Shown here one piece after another: positions 1 to 6,249 of a stretch of DNA of 8,364 nt. Numbering within the stretch: the stretch's first letter is position 1; every line of letters begins with the position of its first letter. Location of the stretch: NCBI GenBank assembly GCA_045541305.1, contig JAZQIV010000049.1, positions 1 through 8,364 on the forward strand. The letters are read 5' to 3'. The DNA is from RGIG3009 sp045541305. GTDB lineage: Bacteria; Bacillota; Clostridia; Oscillospirales; Acutalibacteraceae. Both the position numbers and the translations under genes were made by a program. The notes beneath the pieces were generated by a model, which made no database searches, was not told the DNA's origin, and worked only from the letters and a program-made list of their open reading frames with translations.

Positions 1-1395
1 CAGCTGGTGTCGCTTATCGTTTCCATTGTCTTGGCGCGGCTGCTGGTGCCCGAAGATTATGCCATCGTCGGTGTTGTCACCATTTTCTTCAACTTTGCCA
101 ACGTGTTGATCGCGGGCGGCTTGAACACCGCTCTCATCCAAAAAAAGAACAGCACGCCGGAAGATTATTCCACCATTTTGTACACCAGCGTAGCGGTTTC
201 ACTGGTGATTTACATCATTCTGTTTTTCACGGCACCGGCGATTGCCGCGGCTTACGAAATGGCACAGATCGTGCCGGTTATCCGCATCATGTCGCTGGTT
301 CTGATCGTCAACGCGGTCAAATCCATTCTAACCGCCTATATTTCCAATACGCTGCAATTCAAAAAACTGTTTATTTCCACTATTTCCGCCACGGTACTAT
401 CGGCGGTTGTCGGGATCGGCATGGCGATGATGGGCTGCGGCGTGTGGTCGTTGGTGGCACAGCAAATGGTGAGTGCGGTGATCGGTACCGCTTCGCTGTT
501 CATCACCACCAAATTCAAAATTTTGCCCATCTTTTCGGTCAGCAGCTTCAAGCAGCTGTTTGGTTACGGATGGAAGATCTTCGTCACCTCCGCTATCACC
601 GTTTTGTACGATGAGATCAATCCCATCATCGTGGGTCTGCGTTTTTCACCGGTAAGCCTGTCGTTTTATACCAAAGGCAAAAGCTTTCCCTCGCTTATCA
701 ACTCCACCATCAGCAACACGCTGTCCACGGTGCTGTTCCCGGTCATTGCCAAAGTGCAGGACGATGGCGAGGCGGTGCTTTCCATCACCCGTAAGTATAT
801 CCGCGTGTCGTCATATTTGATCTTTCCGCTGATGTGCGGTTTCTTTGCGGTGGCGGATAGCTTCGTGCGGGTGTTGCTCACAGAAAAATGGATGTCGGCC
901 GTACCGTATATTCAAATTTTCTGCATGGCGTATATGCTGGATATCATCCAGGTCGGCAACCTGCAAACCATCAAAGCTATCGGCCGCAGTGATATCAGCC
1001 TCATTTTGGAAATTATCAAAAAAGCCTCGTATTTCGTGGTGATTCTGCTGTTTGTACTCTTTAGTGACAGCCCCACCATGTTGGCGGTCTCGTCGGTGGT
1101 GTGTACCCTGATCGCCACCCTCATCAACACGTTCCCCAACCGTAAATTGATTGGGTATAAATACCGCTACCAGGCGGCCGATATCGTGCCGAATCTACTC
1201 ATTGCCCTCGCGATGGGCGTGGTGGTCATGCTCATGAACCGTTTGCCCATTGCGCCGCTGCTGCTCTTGCTTGTGCAGGTTGTAGCGGGCTGTGTTGTGT
1301 ATGTGATCTTGAGCGTTATCACGCGCAATTCCAGTTTCCGTTATTTGTTGGAGACCGCCAAGCAATTTTTGCGAAAGGAGCGTGCGGCCGCATGA
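1..1395 (+). CDS. Wzx-type polysaccharide/teichoic acid flippase (MOP superfamily), 5' end cut by window
   Basis: Predicted multi-spanning inner-membrane flippase that moves a lipid-linked surface glycopolymer or repeat unit to the outer leaflet. The visible 464 residues are almost all hydrophobic helices with short polar loops. Near the start they carry the WzxC/TuaB-like signature: ARLLVPEDY at residues 12-20 and GLNTALIQKK at 40-49, followed by PEDYST at 53-58. The reading frame is open back to base 1 (Gln-Leu-Val...). A GTG at position 7 could be read as a start, but it falls inside the first conserved helix and has no ribosome binding site. The true start therefore lies upstream, and roughly 20-30 residues are probably missing compared with family members of about 480-490. 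The stop overlaps the next start by 4 bp (ATGA), showing translational coupling to the glycerophosphotransferase. Family assignment is firm; the exact substrate is inferred from the neighbours. Confidence 0.9.
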   Translation, partial: QLVSLIVSIVLARLLVPEDYAIVGVVTIFFNFANVLIAGGLNTALIQKKNSTPEDYSTILYTSVAVSLVIYIILFFTAPAIAAAYEMAQIVPVIRIMSLVLIVNAVKSILTAYISNTLQFKKLFISTISATVLSAVVGIGMAMMGCGVWSLVAQQMVSAVIGTASLFITTKFKILPIFSVSSFKQLFGYGWKIFVTSAITVLYDEINPIIVGLRFSPVSLSFYTKGKSFPSLINSTISNTLSTVLFPVIAKVQDDGEAVLSITRKYIRVSSYLIFPLMCGFFAVADSFVRVLLTEKWMSAVPYIQIFCMAYMLDIIQVGNLQTIKAIGRSDISLILEIIKKASYFVVILLFVLFSDSPTMLAVSSVVCTLIATLINTFPNRKLIGYKYRYQAADIVPNLLIALAMGVVVMLMNRLPIAPLLLLLVQVVAGCVVYVILSVITRNSSFRYLLETAKQFLRKERAAA

Positions 1396-2513
1396 AAAAG
1401 CTGCTCAAAAAAATACTCTCATTCATTCCCACCGCAAAGCTGATTGTGTTTGAAAGCGCTCCCGATTTGTCGGATAACACCAAAGCGGTTTTCGATGAGA
1501 TGATCCGCCGCGGGATGAATAAGCGTTACAAACTGGTGTGGCTCGTTTCCAAAAAGAATCCGAGTTATCCCCAGATCAAAAACGTAGTATACTGTGACGC
1601 CGGTTTCAAAACCTCGTCGCTTCGGTGGTGCTACTATTATTTGTTTGCCAAAGCCCATATCAGCTGCAATCGCTTTTTAACCACCTCCCGCGATGGTCAA
1701 ACCTCTTTTTATCTGACACACGGCACGGCGATCAAAAGTGTGCGCAGCTATTACACCCTTCCTGCTAAGGTGGATTACCTGTTGGTGGATGGCGCCGGCA
1801 CGCAAGACATGATGGCGTATGAACTGAATTACGATATTCAAAAAACGCACGCGCTGGGTTTCCCGCGCAACGATATCTTGGTGCAGGCCCCGCGCGATGT
1901 GCACAGTCTGTTCCCGGGCCACGAACAGGATAAAATTGCGGTGTGGTATCCCACGTTCCGTCAGCACAAAAACGGCATGACTGCCACCGCCAAGCCTCTT
2001 CCGTTTTTGCACGACGAACAGCAGGCGGAAAAGCTCAACGAGCTTGCAAGCAAAGCGGGTGTGTTGCTGGTGCTTAAGCCGCACTTTGCGCAGGATATCA
2101 GCAAGATCAAGGCGCAAAATTTCAGTCATATTCAGTTTATCAACGATGATTTCTTCACACAGCACGACATCACCTCCTACGAATTTATCGCGGGGTGTGA
2201 TGCCATGATCACCGATTATTCCTCGGTGTATTTCGACTATTTAATGTGCGATAAGCCTGTCGGCTTTGTGTGGGAGGATTACGAGGAATATAAAGCCACG
2301 GTCAATTTCGCGGTGGACATGGATTATTACATGAAAGCCGGCGAAAAGATCTACACATTGGAGGATTTCGACGTGTTCCTGCACAACCTGGCAAGCGGCA
2401 ATGACCGTCTGCAGGCAGAACGCGCCGAAATCAGCGCCTGGGCAAACTACTCGCGCGACGGTAAAAGCGCACAGCGTGTTACCGATTTCATCATCGAAAA
2501 AGCCGGTCTTTAA
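1392..2513 (+). CDS. CDP-glycerol glycerophosphotransferase, TagB/TagF-like single-domain enzyme
   Basis: Transfers glycerol phosphate from CDP-glycerol to a lipid-linked acceptor or growing polymer at the cytoplasmic membrane face (PF04464 family). The 373 residues show the family's GT-B motifs in order: THGTAIKS (109-116, with H110 matching the first catalytic histidine), GFPRND (156-161), WYPTFR (185-190), KPH (229-231, with H231 the likely second key histidine) and ITDYSSVYFDY (273-283), the nucleotide-binding segment. The N-terminus is a basic amphipathic stretch (MKKLLKKILSFI), suiting peripheral membrane attachment. The length matches one catalytic domain, as in TagB (about 380) and unlike two-part TagF (about 750). 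It could therefore be a primase, a short-chain polymerase or a decorating enzyme; sequence alone does not decide. The start is ATG at 1392, with AAAGGAG at 1374-1380, overlapping the flippase stop. TagD, which makes its donor, lies two genes downstream. Confidence 0.93.
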   Translation: MKKLLKKILSFIPTAKLIVFESAPDLSDNTKAVFDEMIRRGMNKRYKLVWLVSKKNPSYPQIKNVVYCDAGFKTSSLRWCYYYLFAKAHISCNRFLTTSRDGQTSFYLTHGTAIKSVRSYYTLPAKVDYLLVDGAGTQDMMAYELNYDIQKTHALGFPRNDILVQAPRDVHSLFPGHEQDKIAVWYPTFRQHKNGMTATAKPLPFLHDEQQAEKLNELASKAGVLLVLKPHFAQDISKIKAQNFSHIQFINDDFFTQHDITSYEFIAGCDAMITDYSSVYFDYLMCDKPVGFVWEDYEEYKATVNFAVDMDYYMKAGEKIYTLEDFDVFLHNLASGNDRLQAERAEISAWANYSRDGKSAQRVTDFIIEKAGL

Positions 2514-2528
2514 CGGAGGTGCTCAATC

Positions 2529-3578
2529 GTGTTTTGGCTCTTCTTGGCGTTCTTGGTCGTGATGCTCTTTGGTGCCAAGGTTACCACCTCCGGCACAGCC
2601 GATTATCTGTCGATCAAGAATACGCAGGCTATTAAAGGAATCTTCATCCTGGTGGTCTTTTTCAGCCACTTCAATTCGTACGTTACGTTCACGTCGAAGC
2701 TCGATTTGTGGTATGTGGATCTGTTCATGTTCATCGGACAAGCCATGGTCACCATGTTTTTGTTCTATTCCGGTTACGGTGTCATGGAATCTATCAAACG
2801 CAAGGGAGCGGGCTATGTTCGGCAGATCCCGCAAAAGCGTGTGCTCAGCACCTGCTTCAAATTCGATTGTGCCGTGGTGCTGTACGTGCTGTTGGCGTTC
2901 ATTCTGGGCGATTCATTGACCCTGCCGCAAGTGTTGCTCTCATTGATCGGCTGGGATTCGGTCGGCAACTCCAATTGGTACATTTTCGTCATCATGGTGT
3001 TGTATTTGCTCACCTATTTGGTGTTTGTCGCTGTTCCCGCGAAGAACCGTTGGATTCCCGCGCTGGTTTTCAGCGCCGCTCTGTGTGTTCTCGTTTTGTT
3101 AACCAAGACGTTCCAATGGCGCCCCATTCATTGGTACGACACGGCTTTGTGTTACGCATTGGGTATGCTGTATTCGCTGGCAAAACCTTGGGTGGAGAAG
3201 ATGGTGAATCGCCACGTGTTGATTTGGGCAGCCGCCATGCTTGCTTGTTTTGCCTTGTTCGTTTTGCTGCGCGGTCGCGGGTTCTTGAACCTTGCCGCGT
3301 ATTTAGCGTTCACGGTCGGTGTGGTACTGCTCACCATGCGTGTTACCCTGTGCAACCGCGCGCTGGTGTGGTGCGGCGAGCATCTGTTTGAGGTGTATAT
3401 CCTGCAGCGGATCCCCATGATTGTGTTTGACCGAATCGGTTTTGTGGATTGGAACGTCCCGCTGGCGTTTGTGGCATCGCTTGCCGTCACGGTCGGGCTC
3501 ACATTCGTGTTTGGGCGGTTTACCAATTGGTTATGGCAAAAATTGACGGTGCGGAGTTCTGCATCGCCGTCAGCATAA
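2529..3578 (+). CDS. Membrane acyltransferase, acyltransferase-3 family
   Basis: Predicted polytopic O-acyltransferase (PF01757 type), likely transferring acetyl or another acyl group to the surface polymer made by this operon. The 349 residues form about ten hydrophobic helices. After an N-terminal anchor comes the family's opening signature IKGIFILVVFFSHFN (35-49) with H47 as the candidate catalytic histidine. FLFYSGYGV follows at 77-85 (the 'F-SGY/F' turn), then the basic loop SIKRKGAGYVRQIPQKR (88-104), and NSNWYIFVIM at 147-156. The start is GTG at 2529, preceded by GGAGGT at 2515-2520 with an 8-nt spacer. No better ATG exists nearby, since the next methionine (residue 12) lies inside the first helix. 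It follows the glycerophosphotransferase by 15 bp and precedes tagD by 15 bp. Acyl donor and acceptor cannot be read from the sequence. Several long overlapping open frames here are shadows of this gene. Confidence 0.85.
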   Translation: MFWLFLAFLVVMLFGAKVTTSGTADYLSIKNTQAIKGIFILVVFFSHFNSYVTFTSKLDLWYVDLFMFIGQAMVTMFLFYSGYGVMESIKRKGAGYVRQIPQKRVLSTCFKFDCAVVLYVLLAFILGDSLTLPQVLLSLIGWDSVGNSNWYIFVIMVLYLLTYLVFVAVPAKNRWIPALVFSAALCVLVLLTKTFQWRPIHWYDTALCYALGMLYSLAKPWVEKMVNRHVLIWAAAMLACFALFVLLRGRGFLNLAAYLAFTVGVVLLTMRVTLCNRALVWCGEHLFEVYILQRIPMIVFDRIGFVDWNVPLAFVASLAVTVGLTFVFGRFTNWLWQKLTVRSSASPSA

Positions 3579-3593
3579 ATAGGAGGTTATATT

Positions 3594-3983
3594 ATGAAAC
3601 GCGTGATTACCTACGGAACGTTCGATTTGTTGCACTATGGGCATATCAACCTGCTCAGGCGTGCTAAGGCACAGGGCGATTATTTGGTGGTTGCCTTGTC
3701 CACCGACGAATTCAACTGGAATCAAAAGCAAAAGAAGTGCTATTTTTCGTATGAAAAACGCAAGGCGCTGTTGGAAGCCATTCGGTATGTGGATTTGGTG
3801 ATCCCGGAAGAAAATTGGGATCAAAAACGCACCGATGTGCACGAATACCACATTGACACCTTCGTGATGGGCGATGACTGGGAAGGTAAATTCGATTTCC
3901 TCAAGGAAGAAGGCTGCGAGGTTGTGTATTTGCCCCGCACCCCCGAAATCTCCACCACCAAAATCAAAAAAGATCTGAAATAA
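3594..3983 (+). CDS. tagD: Glycerol-3-phosphate cytidylyltransferase (TagD/TarD)
   Basis: Makes CDP-glycerol from sn-glycerol-3-phosphate and CTP in the cytoplasm, supplying the donor for the glycerophosphotransferase at 1392-2513. The 129-residue protein has the usual TagD length and closely follows remembered Bacillus subtilis TagD along its whole length. It has TYGTFDLLHYGH (6-17) with the nucleotidyltransferase HxGH motif at H14 and H17, STDEFN at 36-41, RYVD at 64-67, VMGDDWEGKFDFL at 91-103, and the CTP-binding RTPEISTTKIK at 115-125, a form of the RTxGISTT signature with Gly replaced by Glu. The start is ATG at 3594 with AGGAGG at 3581-3586 (7-nt spacer). It is the last gene of the operon, and a hairpin terminator begins right after the stop. 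Confidence 0.96.
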   Translation: MKRVITYGTFDLLHYGHINLLRRAKAQGDYLVVALSTDEFNWNQKQKKCYFSYEKRKALLEAIRYVDLVIPEENWDQKRTDVHEYHIDTFVMGDDWEGKFDFLKEEGCEVVYLPRTPEISTTKIKKDLK

Positions 3984-4018
3984 AAAAAGGCACGTCGCTG
4001 TTGCGACGTGCCTTTTTT
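3983..4018. terminator. Bidirectional intrinsic terminator between tagD and the antiporter gene
   Basis: A perfect 10-bp GC-rich stem (3989-3998 GGCACGTCGC with 4003-4012 GCGACGTGCC) and a TGTT loop. It is flanked by six A on the left (3983-3988) and six T on the right (4013-4018), which extend the pairing to 16 bp. The T run ends the tagD operon; the A run reads as a U run on the minus strand and ends the convergent antiporter gene, whose stop codon is only 14 bp away. Confidence 0.95.
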
Positions 4019-4026
4019 CAGGATTG

Positions 4027-5322
4027 CTATTTTGCGCGGTCGGCATTCAACTGTTTGGCAGAGCGACGATGCTCGGGGATGATTTCGCCCGCTTTTGTCA
4101 GTGCCATCTTGGTGAGCAACGGGCCGACAAGCTCATAGATCAACACGGAAAACAACACAATGTTGCGCACCAATGTGCCTTCCTGTTCACCTAACTGCAT
4201 GGCGGTCACCGACATACCCAAAGCCACGCCTGCCTGCGGTAACAGCGTGATACCGAGGTATTTCACAATGCTCGGATCACAGCCGCAGGCTTTGGCGCTG
4301 ACGCTGCTGCCGATCAGCTTACCCAGCGAACGGAACACGATGAACACTACACCCACGCCCACAATGGCAAGATGTGTGAACACACCCAGTTCCAACTCGG
4401 CACCGCTGATTACAAAGAACATCACAAACAACGGCGTGGTCCAACGGTCTACGCGATCCATTAATTCTTCCGATGATTCACAAACGTTGCAGAATATTGT
4501 GCCCAGCATCATGCAGGCGAGCAGGGGAGAGGTGCTGATGGTAATGGGGCCCACCGGAATATGAATCATGGTCAAAGCCACCGTCAGGATCACATACATC
4601 ACCGAAACGGATAACCGCTTGCTGCGTGAATGGAACAATTTCTCGGTTTCCGAGAAAATAAACCCGATCACAGCACCGAGCAGCAACGAAGCCACAATTT
4701 CGATCAGCGGATTCACCACAATGGAGAACACGTCCACGTGACCGCTCACCATGCCTTTGGCAATGCCGAACGATACCGCAAACACAATCAATCCCACCGC
4801 ATCGTCCAGCGCAACGATGGGCAGCAAAATGTCGGTCAACGGGCCTTTCGCTTTGTATTGGCGAACAACCATTAGGGTGGCCGCCGGTGCGGTCGCGGTG
4901 GCCACTGCCCCCAACGTAACGGCAACGCTCATCGGCAGCACCTCTTCACCCAGTAAAAGGCTCAATCCGCACAAAGCTATGTCCACAAACAAAGCGGCAA
5001 CCAACGCCTGCACAATACCGATCACAGTCGCTTGTTTGCCGATCTTTTTGAGCTGGGATAAGCGAAATTCATTGCCGATGGAAAAGGCAATGAATCCCAA
5101 CGCCACGTCGGAAATTACGCCAAAGTGCTCTATGTACGACATGGAGGTAAAACCCAGCCCCTCAATATGCAGCAATTGTCCCAGCTGCCCCAATCCGTAC
5201 GGCCCGATCAAAATACCGGCAATCAGATACCCGGTAACCGCGGGCAATCCCAACGGTTTGATTACGCGGGTGAACAATAGTCCCGCAAACAACGCAATCG
5301 CAATGCTTAGTAAAATATCCAT
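4027..5322 (-). CDS. Cation:proton antiporter, CPA2 / Na+/H+ exchanger family
   Basis: Integral membrane antiporter expected to exchange Na+ or K+ for protons (PF00999 fold). The 431 residues give about 12-13 hydrophobic helices. Visible landmarks are PLGLPAVTGYLIAGILIGP (23-41, the family's opening helix pair), TATAPAATLMVV (142-153, the unwound-helix TxP region) and ALDDAVGLIVFAV (171-183). The adjacent D173 and D174 match the ion-binding aspartate pair of electrogenic CPA2 members such as NapA/NhaA. LPQAGVALGM lies at 361-370. The tail after the last helix is short, with no RCK/TrkA-N or Usp domain, so it resembles stand-alone antiporters rather than KefB/KefC. The ATG at 5322 is chosen over an upstream in-frame TTG at 5349: the TTG would lie about 3 nt from the predicted transcript start, while the ATG has AGAAGG at 5335-5340, though with a slightly long 12-nt spacer. 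Ion specificity is not determinable. Confidence 0.9.
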   Translation of the reverse strand: MDILLSIAIALFAGLLFTRVIKPLGLPAVTGYLIAGILIGPYGLGQLGQLLHIEGLGFTSMSYIEHFGVISDVALGFIAFSIGNEFRLSQLKKIGKQATVIGIVQALVAALFVDIALCGLSLLLGEEVLPMSVAVTLGAVATATAPAATLMVVRQYKAKGPLTDILLPIVALDDAVGLIVFAVSFGIAKGMVSGHVDVFSIVVNPLIEIVASLLLGAVIGFIFSETEKLFHSRSKRLSVSVMYVILTVALTMIHIPVGPITISTSPLLACMMLGTIFCNVCESSEELMDRVDRWTTPLFVMFFVISGAELELGVFTHLAIVGVGVVFIVFRSLGKLIGSSVSAKACGCDPSIVKYLGITLLPQAGVALGMSVTAMQLGEQEGTLVRNIVLFSVLIYELVGPLLTKMALTKAGEIIPEHRRSAKQLNADRAK

Positions 5323-5358
5323 AATAATACGACGCCTTCTTTTTATCAAACTTCCGTT

Positions 5359-5387
5359 ATTGTAGTCCCAGTTTCTCGGAAAGTCAA
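5359..5387 (-). promoter_or_regulatory. Sigma-A-type promoter of the antiporter gene
   Basis: On the minus strand, TTGACT (-35, 5387-5382) and TACAAT (-10, 5364-5359) are separated by exactly 17 bp, close to the housekeeping consensus. The predicted transcript start is near 5352, giving a leader of about 30 nt before the ATG at 5322. The -35 hexamer sits inside one arm of the inverted repeat shared with the opposite promoter. Confidence 0.85.
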
Positions 5388-5409
5388 GCAGAATCTTTCA
5401 CTTGACTTT
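5380..5409. repeat. 9-bp inverted repeat spanning both divergent -35 boxes
   Basis: AAAGTCAAG at 5380-5388 and CTTGACTTT at 5401-5409 are perfect reverse complements separated by 12 bp, so the arm centres are 21 bp apart (about two helical turns). Each arm contains the -35 hexamer of one divergent promoter. Part of the symmetry follows simply from both promoters using TTGACT; three further matching bases per arm go beyond that. It may be an operator for a dimeric regulator, or just paired -35 boxes. Confidence 0.6.
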
Positions 5410-5429
5410 TTTGGAGGGTATGGTATACT
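5402..5429 (+). promoter_or_regulatory. Sigma-A-type promoter of the mgtC-like gene, extended -10
   Basis: TTGACT (-35, 5402-5407) and TATACT (-10, 5424-5429) are spaced by 16 bp, with TGG directly before the -10 box forming an extended -10 (TGn). This is a near-consensus housekeeping promoter. Transcription should start near G5437, leaving a 78-nt leader before the ATG at 5515. Confidence 0.87.
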
Positions 5430-5441
5430 GTTTTTTGAGAG

Positions 5442-5496
5442 AAGAAGAGCGAAAAAAGCGCGGCCTCCAGTCGCCTTTTTTCGTCTTTTTGTTTTT
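5442..5496 (+). promoter_or_regulatory. Hairpin with U-rich tail in the leader of the mgtC-like gene (possible attenuator)
   Basis: Between the predicted transcript start and the ribosome binding site, 5442-5460 can pair with 5472-5490. That gives about 18 base pairs (including one G-U) interrupted by two single-base bulges (G5449 and C5474). The core is CGAAAAAAG at 5450-5458 with CTTTTTTCG at 5475-5483. The loop (5461-5471) holds CTCC at 5465-5468, complementary to GGAG in the ribosome binding site (5504-5507). A T-rich tract (5484-5496) follows. The stem is A/T-rich and may be only moderately stable. The leader is too short for an M-box magnesium riboswitch. A regulatory role is inference. 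Confidence 0.4.
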
Positions 5497-5514
5497 GTTG
5501 TAAGGAGAATCGAT

Positions 5515-6198
5515 ATGTGGATTTGGGATTTTTTGTTAGAGTTTAACACGTGGTCGGTGTTGCTGCGCGTGTTTCTCGCGGCTTTACTTGGTGGTATCAT
5601 CGGCAGTGAGCGCGGTCGTCATGGCCGTGCTGCAGGTTTGCGCACACACATTCTGGTGTGTGTCGGTTCGGCTATGACCTCACTTACCGGCCTGTTTGCG
5701 GTGCAGGTGCTGCAAACGGGCGGCGATGCTTTCCGCATCGCGGCACAGGTGGTCTCCGGTATCGGCTTTTTGGGCGTCGGCATGATCCTGGTGCGTAACC
5801 GCACGGTGGTTACCGGCCTTACTACTGCCGCCGGCTTGTGGGCAACCGCTACCATCGGTATTGCCATCGGCTATGGATTTTATATCGGTGCCGTTGCTGC
5901 CACTCTGCTGTGCGTGATCGCGGTTCCGGTGCTGGGCCATTTTGAAGAAAAACGCAAAACCATCACCAACGTTTATCTGGAAATTGCCGATAGCAGCTGC
6001 ACGGGCGAAATTGTGCGTGCGCTGCGCGCGTTGCTGCAAACCGAAGTAAACGTAGATGTCATCGCCCCGAAAAGCAATGCTGTGGGTCATGTTGGTATTC
6101 TGCTGCTGGTGAAAACGTATATGATCCCCGAGGAAACGCTACAGGCGATGGAAGCCATCGAAGGCGTGGATTATATCGTCGAAGAATGCAACGCATAA
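5515..6198 (+). CDS. MgtC/SapB family membrane protein
   Basis: Small polytopic membrane protein with the MgtC fold (PF02308) and a C-terminal soluble domain. The 227 residues show the family signatures in order: GIIGSERGRHGRAAGLRTH (27-45), DAFRIAAQVVSGIGFLGVG (71-89, with the conserved D71, R74 and Q78), and GLTTAAGLWATATIG (101-115). Four or five helices end near residue 141. Residues 148-227 form a mixed soluble region (VYLEIADSS... VDYIVEECNA) suiting the ACT-like tail seen in full-length MgtC. In pathogens MgtC is linked to growth in low magnesium and to control of membrane potential or F-ATPase; many non-pathogens carry homologues of unknown role, so the function here is open. The start is ATG at 5515, with AAGGAG at 5502-5507 and a 7-nt spacer. 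It is a single-gene unit with its own promoter, divergent from the antiporter and closed by a terminator. Confidence 0.93.
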   Translation: MWIWDFLLEFNTWSVLLRVFLAALLGGIIGSERGRHGRAAGLRTHILVCVGSAMTSLTGLFAVQVLQTGGDAFRIAAQVVSGIGFLGVGMILVRNRTVVTGLTTAAGLWATATIGIAIGYGFYIGAVAATLLCVIAVPVLGHFEEKRKTITNVYLEIADSSCTGEIVRALRALLQTEVNVDVIAPKSNAVGHVGILLLVKTYMIPEETLQAMEAIEGVDYIVEECNA

Positions 6199-6209
6199 GA
6201 ACGTGTAAA

Positions 6210-6249
6210 AAGCCGCCGCAAGCAACAAGGCTTGCGGCGGTTTGCTTTT
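6210..6249. terminator. Bidirectional intrinsic terminator between the mgtC-like gene and ddl
   Basis: A perfect 11-bp stem, CCGCCGCAAGC (6213-6223) with GCTTGCGGCGG (6230-6240), has a 6-nt AACAAG loop. To the right it is followed by TTTGCTTTT (6241-6249). To the left, five A (6207-6211) give a U run for the minus-strand transcript. It lies 14 bp past the mgtC-like stop, and its T-tract runs into the ddl stop codon at 6248-6250, so it serves both convergent genes. Confidence 0.9.

Noticed and set aside
1677..2165. 162-codon minus-strand frame opposite the glycerophosphotransferase
   Set aside because: No motif, no start context, and it is antisense to an unmistakable PF04464 gene.
2708..3391. 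227-codon open frame overlapping the acyltransferase on the plus strand
   Set aside because: Its translation is rich in His, Arg, Cys and Ser with no recognisable motif, and it has no suitable ribosome binding site. It lies wholly inside a gene with clear family signatures.
3543..3579. Possible promoter for tagD (TTGACG and CATAAA)
   Set aside because: Spacing of 25 bp is far outside the workable range, and tagD sits in a tight operon with its own good ribosome binding site.
4751..5365. 204-codon plus-strand frame opposite the antiporter
   Set aside because: Low-complexity Thr/Asn/Pro/Ala-rich translation typical of the antisense of a membrane protein gene; it runs against clear antiporter motifs.
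5437..5514. M-box or other magnesium riboswitch before the mgtC-like gene
   Set aside because: The leader is about 78 nt, much shorter than an M-box (about 170 nt), and I see none of its conserved stems. Only a simple hairpin is supportable.
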